Below, piece by piece: positions 14,451 through 19,356 of a stretch of DNA of 19,356 nucleotides (position 1 is the stretch's first letter; every line of letters begins with the position of its first letter). The notes below the pieces were generated by a model. The model was not told the DNA's origin and searched no databases. It worked only from the letters and a program-made list of their open reading frames with translations. This DNA is from Thermoleophilaceae bacterium (lineage in GTDB: Bacteria; Actinomycetota; Thermoleophilia; Solirubrobacterales; Thermoleophilaceae): contig JACCZP010000192.1 of assembly GCA_013695885.1 (NCBI GenBank), forward strand, positions 1-19,356, in the 5' to 3' direction. The position numbers and the translations under genes were made by a program.

Positions 14451-15765
14451 GCGCGCGAGCATGAGGGAGGGGCCTCTGGCCGCCCTGTTCCGCCGTACCG
14501 ACAAGGACGAGTCCGGCGATCGCGGGGCCCCGCCGGCTCCGCCGGCCGAGCGCGACCTGGCGTCCGCCGAGGCCCGCCCCGCCGTGCCGCCGCACGAGCG
14601 CCTGCGCCAGGTCTTCTCCTCGGACATCCCGGAGAACATCCTCGACCGCCCGAGCTCGCCGGGGGCCCGTGCGCCCGAGGCCCCGCGCGAGGCGGTGCTG
14701 CGCGTGGTGGGCGTCGGGGGCGCAGGCGTGAACGCCGTCGACCGCATGATCGAGGCCGGGGTGCAGGGCATCGAGTTCATCGCCCTGAACACCGACGTCC
14801 AGTCCCTCGGGCAGTCCGACGCCGACATGCGCCTGCACATCGGCGAGGATCTGACGCGCGGCCTGGGAGCCGGCGCGGACCCCGAGCTCGGCCGGCAGGC
14901 CGCCCTCGCGGAGTCCGACCGCCTGAAGGGAGTGCTCAAGGGCTCGGACATGGTGTTCATCGCCGCCGGGGAGGGCGGAGGCACCGGCACGGGCGCGGCT
15001 CCGGTCGTGGCGCGGATCGCCCGCGAGGTGGGGGCCCTGACCGTGGCCATCGTCACCAAGCCCTTCCCGTTCGAGGGGTCGCGGCGCTCGGCCCAGGCCG
15101 ACCTCGGAATCGACATGCTCGCGGCCGAGGTCGACACGCTGATCGTCGTCCCCAACGCCCGCCTGCTGACCGCGCTCGAGAAGCGCACGTCGATGGTCGA
15201 GGCCTTCCGGGTGGCCGACGACGTGCTGCGCCAGGGCGTGCAGGGAATCTCGGACCTGATCACCCTGCCCGGGCTCATCAACCTCGACTTCGCGGACGTG
15301 CGGACGGTCATGTCCCACGCCGGCCAGGCCCTGCTCGGGATCGGCATGGGGACGGGCGAGCACCGCGCCACCGATGCCGCCGAGCGCGCGGTGGCCTCGC
15401 CGCTGCTCGAGACCTCGGTCGAGGGCGCACGGTCGATCCTGCTCTCCATCACCGCCGGGCGCGACTTCTCACTCTGGGAGGTGAACGAGGCCGCCCGCGC
15501 GGTGGCGGAGGCCGCTCACCCGGACGCCAACATCATCTTCGGGGCGATGGTCGACGAGAAGGTCGACGACCAGGTGTGGGTCACCGTGGTGGCAACCGGC
15601 TTCGGCGACGCGCCGGCACCTCGCCGCGACTCGGGTCGGGACCGCGAGCCGGCGCTGGCGGGGGTCGGATCGGGCTCGTCGGGTGGCGGGCGCGCCTCGC
15701 GTACCGCACCGTCGCGCGACCGCATCGAGGAGATCGACGTTCCGGAGTTCATCCCGCGCGGTTGA
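14437..15765 (+). CDS. ftsZ: Cell division protein FtsZ with N-terminal extension
   Basis: The 442-residue tubulin homolog forms the GTP-dependent Z-ring. Conserved parts are VGVGGAGVNAV (91-101), LNTD (117-120), TRGLGAGADPELG (140-152), the GTP-binding G-box GEGGGTGTG (178-186), the T7 synergy loop NLDFAD (282-287) and the C-terminal peptide DVPEFIPRG (434-442) used by FtsZ partners. All catalytic residues look intact. The unusual feature is about 85 residues before the GTPase core, where most bacterial FtsZ proteins have 10-20. The extension starts basic, is Pro/Ala/Glu-rich in the middle and includes LRQVFSSDIPENILD (56-70). The frame overlaps the end of parA by 14 bases. No mur, ftsW, ftsQ or ylm genes of a dcw cluster surround it, so it may be a relocated sole copy or a second FtsZ. 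Confidence 0.95.
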   Translation: MSTPKRASMREGPLAALFRRTDKDESGDRGAPPAPPAERDLASAEARPAVPPHERLRQVFSSDIPENILDRPSSPGARAPEAPREAVLRVVGVGGAGVNAVDRMIEAGVQGIEFIALNTDVQSLGQSDADMRLHIGEDLTRGLGAGADPELGRQAALAESDRLKGVLKGSDMVFIAAGEGGGTGTGAAPVVARIAREVGALTVAIVTKPFPFEGSRRSAQADLGIDMLAAEVDTLIVVPNARLLTALEKRTSMVEAFRVADDVLRQGVQGISDLITLPGLINLDFADVRTVMSHAGQALLGIGMGTGEHRATDAAERAVASPLLETSVEGARSILLSITAGRDFSLWEVNEAARAVAEAAHPDANIIFGAMVDEKVDDQVWVTVVATGFGDAPAPRRDSGRDREPALAGVGSGSSGGGRASRTAPSRDRIEEIDVPEFIPRG

Positions 15766-15854
15766 CCTGAGGCGCTCATAGCCTCGTCTGCCCGCGTCCT
15801 CGGTCGCTCGTGTGTTGAGCACGCGTCGCTCCCTGCGTCCTCGGAATACTCGCT

Positions 15855-17432
15855 CTGATCACCTCAGGGGTCGTAGCCGCCGGCCACCCGCTGTCGGCCG
15901 AGGCCGGGGCGGAGGTGCTACGCGACGGCGGCAACGCGGTCGACGCCGCGGTGGCCGCGGTGCTGATGTCGTTCGCGGCCGAGTCTGCGCTCACCGGGCC
16001 GGGGGCGGGCGGGTTCATGCTCGTCCACACCGCGGACGGCGAGGACCATCTGCTCGACTTCTTCGTCGCCGCGCCCGGACTCGGTGGAGCTCAGGGCGAG
16101 CCGGCCGCCCTGCTCCCCGTCGAGATCCGGTTCTCCGACGAGGCGGCCCAGGTCTTTCACGTCGGCCCGGCGTCGTGTGGGGTGCCGGGAACGCCCCTCG
16201 GACTGGCCGAGGCCGCGCAGCGATTCGGCACCGCGTCCCTGGCCGAGCTGACGGCGCCCGCGGCGCGCGCGGCACGGGAGGGCGTCGAGGTGACGCCCGT
16301 GCAGGCCTACCTGCTCGAGCTCCTCGGGCCGATCATGCGCTCGAGCGCGGAGTGCGCCGCGGTGTACGAGCCCGACGGCCGGCCCCTGCGGGTCGGGGAA
16401 CGCGTACGGCTCCCGGAGCTCGGGACCTGGCTCGAGCGCTTCGGGGCCGAGGGGCCCGACTTCGTGTACCGCGGCGACGTGGGGGCCGCGTTGGCCGCCT
16501 GGGTCGGCGAGCGCGGCGGCGCGCTGAGCGCCGCCGACCTCGACGCCTACCGGGTGGAGAGCCGACCGCCGGCTCGCGCCCTCTACCGCGGCCGCGAGAT
16601 CCTGACCAACCCCCCGCCGTCCTCCGGAGGAATCCTCGTGACCTATGCGCTCGACCTGCTCGGGCGCATCGACCGTCCGGGTGACGTCGAGGTGCTCGTG
16701 GAGGTGATGGAGAGCGCGGGGCGGGCGCGAACCGCGGACTTCGCGGCGGGCCTGTACGCCGACGGCTACCTCGAGCGCTTCATGGCCGTCGAGGCGCTCG
16801 AGGGAGCCGCGGGCGAGGTCTCGGCGCGGCTCGGCGCGGGGGGCGCCGTGGCTCCGCGCGGTACGCGGCCGGACTCGCGCCTCGGCTCCACCACCCACAT
16901 CTCGGTGCTCGACGACCAGGGCGCGTGCGTGTCGGTTACCTGCTCGAATGGGTCCTCGTCGGGGGTGGTGGTGCCCGGCACGGGCGTCCACCTGAACAAC
17001 ATGCTCGGCGAGCAGGATCTGAACCCGCTCGGCTTCGGCCGACAGGAGCCCGGACGGCGGGTGTCGAGCATGATGGCCCCCGCCGTCGTGCTCCGCGACG
17101 GCGTTCCCGAGGCCGCGATCGGCTCGGCCGGCTCGAATCGCATCCGCTCGGCCATCCTCCAGACCATCCTTGCGTTGGTGGACGAGCGCGTGCCCGCCGA
17201 GGTCGCCGTGGCCCGTCCCCGCCTCCACGTGGAGGGCGGCGTGGTGGAGGCCGAGCCGGGCGTCGACCCGCGCGTGCTCGACGCCCTCGAGCGCCGCGGC
17301 CGTCCGGTGCGCCGCTGGCGTGAGCGCAACCTCTACTTCGGCGGCGTGCAAGCGGCCGCGCGCGACCCCGAGACCGGCGCGCTGTCCGGCGGTGGCGACC
17401 CGCGGCGCGGTGGAGCGGCGGTGGTGGTGTGA
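15855..17432 (+). CDS. Gamma-glutamyltransferase-family Ntn hydrolase
   Basis: The protein has the hallmarks of a self-processing gamma-glutamyltranspeptidase: N-terminal GVVAAGHPLSAEAG and GGNAVDAAVAA, GPGAGGFM, the autoprocessing site STTHISV (nucleophile Thr346 counted from 15855), PGTGVHLNNM and GSAGSNRI, in which the usual GSPGG oxyanion loop is altered. It transfers or hydrolyses gamma-glutamyl groups from glutathione-like compounds. It lacks a signal peptide and should be cytoplasmic. The start is a problem: the first ATG/GTG/TTG in frame is GTG 15915, but family conservation begins at about 15867, and no standard start exists between the stop at 15816 and 15915. I propose the CTG at 15855, with modest confidence. 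It follows ftsZ by about 90 bases and overlaps the next gene. Confidence 0.9.
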   Translation: MITSGVVAAGHPLSAEAGAEVLRDGGNAVDAAVAAVLMSFAAESALTGPGAGGFMLVHTADGEDHLLDFFVAAPGLGGAQGEPAALLPVEIRFSDEAAQVFHVGPASCGVPGTPLGLAEAAQRFGTASLAELTAPAARAAREGVEVTPVQAYLLELLGPIMRSSAECAAVYEPDGRPLRVGERVRLPELGTWLERFGAEGPDFVYRGDVGAALAAWVGERGGALSAADLDAYRVESRPPARALYRGREILTNPPPSSGGILVTYALDLLGRIDRPGDVEVLVEVMESAGRARTADFAAGLYADGYLERFMAVEALEGAAGEVSARLGAGGAVAPRGTRPDSRLGSTTHISVLDDQGACVSVTCSNGSSSGVVVPGTGVHLNNMLGEQDLNPLGFGRQEPGRRVSSMMAPAVVLRDGVPEAAIGSAGSNRIRSAILQTILALVDERVPAEVAVARPRLHVEGGVVEAEPGVDPRVLDALERRGRPVRRWRERNLYFGGVQAAARDPETGALSGGGDPRRGGAAVVV

Positions 17433-17848
17433 TGGACGACGGCTCAACCAGCCCTGCGGTCGCGGCGGTCCTCTCCACCGGCGAGGTGGAGCGCCTCTAC
17501 TCGGGCCTCTCGGTGCTCGTCTCGACCGCCTCGGAGGGACGGCCGGCCGCGGCGCTGGCCGCGTTCGGGGCGCTCGACCTCCTCCTCGATCCCGACCTCC
17601 TGCGGCGTGCTCAGGAGCCGGAGGCCACGCCCTCGCTGTCGTGGGCCGGACGCGAGCGCTTCGCGTCGTCGCTCGTCGAGCTGCGCGAACTGGCCTTCGA
17701 GCTCGAGGCTCTCGCGGTCTACGCCTGCTCGGCGTCGGTGGACGCCATGGGCCTCACCCCGGCCGACGTCGAGGAGCGCTTCGACGGGGTGCTCTCCACC
17801 CCGCGGTTCCTCAGGCAGGTCGAGGGAGCCCGGCTTCTGTTCGTGTGA
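17432..17848 (+). CDS. Small helical protein of unknown function
   Basis: The ATG at 17432 shares its A with the stop of the gamma-glutamyltransferase gene (TGATG), giving 138 residues; the GTG one codon earlier is an alternative. The protein is predicted almost wholly helical, Leu/Ala/Glu-rich, with no signal peptide or membrane segment. Its end, SVDAMGLTPADVEERFDGVL followed by a FLRQVEGARLLFV tail, looks structured. No family is recognised. Tight coupling to the upstream enzyme suggests a joint role, but nothing in the sequence shows what it is. Confidence 0.8.
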   Translation: MDDGSTSPAVAAVLSTGEVERLYSGLSVLVSTASEGRPAAALAAFGALDLLLDPDLLRRAQEPEATPSLSWAGRERFASSLVELRELAFELEALAVYACSASVDAMGLTPADVEERFDGVLSTPRFLRQVEGARLLFV

Positions 17849-17866
17849 CGGCGTTCTATGCGCCGT
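17848..17866. terminator. Possible bidirectional hairpin terminator
   Basis: ACGGCG and CGCCGT form a perfect 6-base-pair stem with a 7-base loop in the 36-base gap between two convergent genes. The position fits a terminator for both, but no T-run follows on either strand, so termination is inferred mainly from position. Confidence 0.4.
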
Positions 17867-17884
17867 AGACGGATGGCAGGCGGC

Positions 17885-18508
17885 CTAGCCGAACCGGATC
17901 CGCCCGTTCGACCGCGCCCGCTCGCCCGCCTTCTCGGCGTAGTCGAGACGCTTCATCGTCGTTTCGAACAGGGCGGTCAGCGCCCTTAGGCGCTCGCTCT
18001 CCGAGCGCAGCTCGAGCAGCTCCTGCTTGTCCTCGGGGCGGAAGTCGATCGTCGCGGCCATGCCGAACGCGTCCATGCCGGCCACCTCCTCGGGGTCCGG
18101 ACGATGGTCGGTGGCGCGCTCGACGAGGTCGGCGTAGCGCTCGCGGGCGGTGTCCGCGTCCTCGTCGGAGGCGTCGTCGTCGACGTCCTCGAGCGGCTCC
18201 ACGTCGCCCGCGGGGTAGGGCATGTCGTCGCGGCGGCGCTCGAGCCGGAACGGGCGCGTGCCTCGGACGAGAACGTTCAGCCGGCCGTCTTCCATGCGCT
18301 CGATCACCTCGTCGACCGCGGCGGCGCAGCCGACGTCGCGAAGCCCGTCGTCGGACATCCAGACGATCCCGAACTCCTCGTCCTCGTCGATGCACTCGCC
18401 GATCATCAGCTTGTAGCGCTCCTCGAAGATGTGAAGCGGGACCACCTCGCTCGGCAGGAGCACGAGGCCGAGCGGGAACAGGCGAAAGCGCTCGACGAGC
18501 TCCGGCAT
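17885..18508 (-). CDS. Stand-alone LON substrate-binding (LAN) domain protein
   Basis: The 207-residue protein starts with the Lon N-terminal domain signature: FPLGLVLLPSEVVPLHIFEERYKLMI (residues 9-34), then FGIVW. It has neither the AAA+ nor the protease part of Lon. Such short proteins are common in actinobacteria and are thought to bind protein substrates or act as adaptors; their function is not established. An acidic insertion rich in Asp and Glu (about 101-120) separates the N-terminal beta part from a helical C-terminal half. The ATG at 18508 has no good ribosome binding site but has a -10-like box six bases upstream, consistent with a leaderless mRNA. It is divergent from the photolyase. 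Confidence 0.9.
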   Translation of the reverse strand: MPELVERFRLFPLGLVLLPSEVVPLHIFEERYKLMIGECIDEDEEFGIVWMSDDGLRDVGCAAAVDEVIERMEDGRLNVLVRGTRPFRLERRRDDMPYPAGDVEPLEDVDDDASDEDADTARERYADLVERATDHRPDPEEVAGMDAFGMAATIDFRPEDKQELLELRSESERLRALTALFETTMKRLDYAEKAGERARSNGRIRFG

Positions 18509-18514
18509 CGACCT

Positions 18515-18520
18515 AGGCTA
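18515..18520 (-). promoter_or_regulatory. -10 box for leaderless transcription of the LON-domain gene
   Basis: TAGCCT on the minus strand fits the actinobacterial TAnnnT -10 consensus and ends six bases before the ATG, so transcription should begin at or next to the start codon. The absence of a Shine-Dalgarno sequence agrees. The divergent photolyase has a similar but weaker TAGGCA (18552-18557), also six bases before its ATG. Confidence 0.45.
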
Positions 18521-18563
18521 CCGCCGTGAGCCGGGCAGCGGGCGCTCTGCGTAGGCACTCCGG

Positions 18564-19356
18564 ATGACCGCCCTCGTCTGGTTTCGCCGCGATCTGCGCC
18601 TGCACGATCACCCCGCCCTGCGCGCCGCCCTCGACGCCCACGAGCGTGTCGTGCCCGTTTTCTGCTTCGACGATCGCATCCTTTCCGGGCGTCACCGGTC
18701 CGGGCCTCGCACGCAGTTCATGATCGAGTGCCTCGAGGACCTCGATGGCTCCCTTCGCGACCGAGGCGCGGGGCTCGTGATCCGCCACGGCCCGCCGGAG
18801 CGCGAGCTGGTGGAGCTGGCCGGAGAGGTCGGCGCCGAGGAGATCCATTTCACGCGCGACGTCTCGCCCTATGCCCGCCGCCGCGCCGGGCGCGTGCACG
18901 ACGCCTGCGCGGAGGCGCGGGTCGAGCTGTGCGGCCACCCCGGATCGACCGTCGTGGACGACGTCCGCGAGCTGCGAACGAACGACGGCAAGCCCTACAC
19001 GGTGTTCACCCCGTTCTGGCGCGCGGCGCTCGGGGCGCCCCACCGCGAGGTGATCGGAGCTCCCCGCAAGGTGAGCATGCCCTCGAGGGTGCGCAAGGGC
19101 CAGGTGCCGAGGCTCGAGGACCTCGGCCTGGAGGAGCGCGTCGCGGACCCCGTGCCCGGCGGAGAGACCGAGGCCCGCCGGCACCTCTCGAACTTCGTGC
19201 GCTCGCGGGTCGAGCGCTACAGCAGCTCCCAGGACGACCTCGGCGACGACGGCACCTCGCGGCTCTCGCCCTACCTGCACTTCGGCTGCCTATCGCCGCG
19301 CGAGGTGGTGGAGCGCGCGCCCGACGACGGCAAGGGCCCCGGTGCCTTCCGCCGGC
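18564..19356 (+). CDS. Deoxyribodipyrimidine photolyase/cryptochrome family (3' partial)
   Basis: The frame is open from the ATG at 18564 to the window edge (264 codons), about half of a usual 430-480-residue protein. It begins with TALVWFRRDLRLHDHPAL, the typical N-terminus of class I CPD photolyases, followed by the antenna-chromophore domain (about 1-130). The start of the FAD-binding helical domain is present: RHLSNFVRSRVERYS, then TSRLSPYLHFGCLSPREV, a segment that contacts FAD in the family. The enzyme splits UV-induced pyrimidine dimers using light. The tryptophan electron chain and the remaining FAD site lie outside the window, so repair enzyme and cryptochrome cannot be told apart with certainty. 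Confidence 0.93.
   Translation, partial: MTALVWFRRDLRLHDHPALRAALDAHERVVPVFCFDDRILSGRHRSGPRTQFMIECLEDLDGSLRDRGAGLVIRHGPPERELVELAGEVGAEEIHFTRDVSPYARRRAGRVHDACAEARVELCGHPGSTVVDDVRELRTNDGKPYTVFTPFWRAALGAPHREVIGAPRKVSMPSRVRKGQVPRLEDLGLEERVADPVPGGETEARRHLSNFVRSRVERYSSSQDDLGDDGTSRLSPYLHFGCLSPREVVERAPDDGKGPGAFRR

Noticed and set aside
13515..15452. Long minus-strand reading frame of 645 codons
   Set aside because: It lies opposite parA and ftsZ, whose plus-strand frames carry complete conserved motifs. Its translation is Arg/Ser/Ala-rich with no recognisable family; long antisense frames are common in high-GC DNA.
15918..17447. Minus-strand reading frame of 509 codons
   Set aside because: It is the antisense shadow of the gamma-glutamyltransferase gene, rich in Arg, His, Gly and Ala and without motifs.
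1..19356. tRNA, rRNA, CRISPR array, insertion sequence or replication origin
   Set aside because: I looked for cloverleaf-like sequences, regular spaced repeats, transposase motifs and DnaA-box clusters and saw none; almost all of the window is occupied by protein genes.

Overview
The window is a gene-dense, high-GC stretch (about 70 % GC in most genes) with frequent GTG starts, 4-base GTGA gene overlaps and a possible leaderless start. The gene content (a paired Get3/ArsA ATPase operon, a DUF5995-like protein, a ParA-FtsZ gene pair, an actinobacterial-style gamma-glutamyltransferase) points to an actinobacterium, plausibly of the Thermoleophilia/Solirubrobacterales type. This is an inference from content; no rRNA or tRNA is present to confirm it.

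Layout: (1) 1-1990, plus strand: the 3' part of a large conserved protein with a HEPN-like helical region, then a small lipoprotein. (2) 1969-7331, minus strand: a membrane-anchored protein with a long Pro/Glu/Gly linker, a DUF5995-like protein, an aldonolactone-oxidase-type flavoprotein and, coupled to it by a GTGA overlap, a metallophosphoesterase with a polytopic membrane domain. (3) 7494-10266, plus strand: two tandem paralogs of an unnamed family, a DyP-type peroxidase coupled to the second paralog, and a small holin-like membrane protein of lower GC. (4) 10263-13497, minus strand: two ArsA/Get3-family ATPases coupled by GTGA, followed by a patatin-like lipase. (5) 13614-17848, plus strand: ParA and FtsZ with overlapping reading frames, then a gamma-glutamyltransferase and a small helical protein. 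(6) 17885-18508, minus strand: a stand-alone Lon substrate-binding-domain protein, divergent from the start of a photolyase that runs off the right edge.

Three points deserve attention. The two ArsA-type ATPases have lost different lysines of the deviant Walker A motif, which predicts a heterodimer with one composite active site. FtsZ carries an N-terminal extension of about 85 residues, supported by a good ribosome binding site, and is translationally linked to a ParA ATPase outside a normal division-gene cluster. The DyP peroxidase is preceded by two diverged copies of a family without a name known to me, which look like its dedicated partners. The longest non-coding gap is about 173 bases; no rRNA, tRNA, CRISPR array or insertion sequence was seen.
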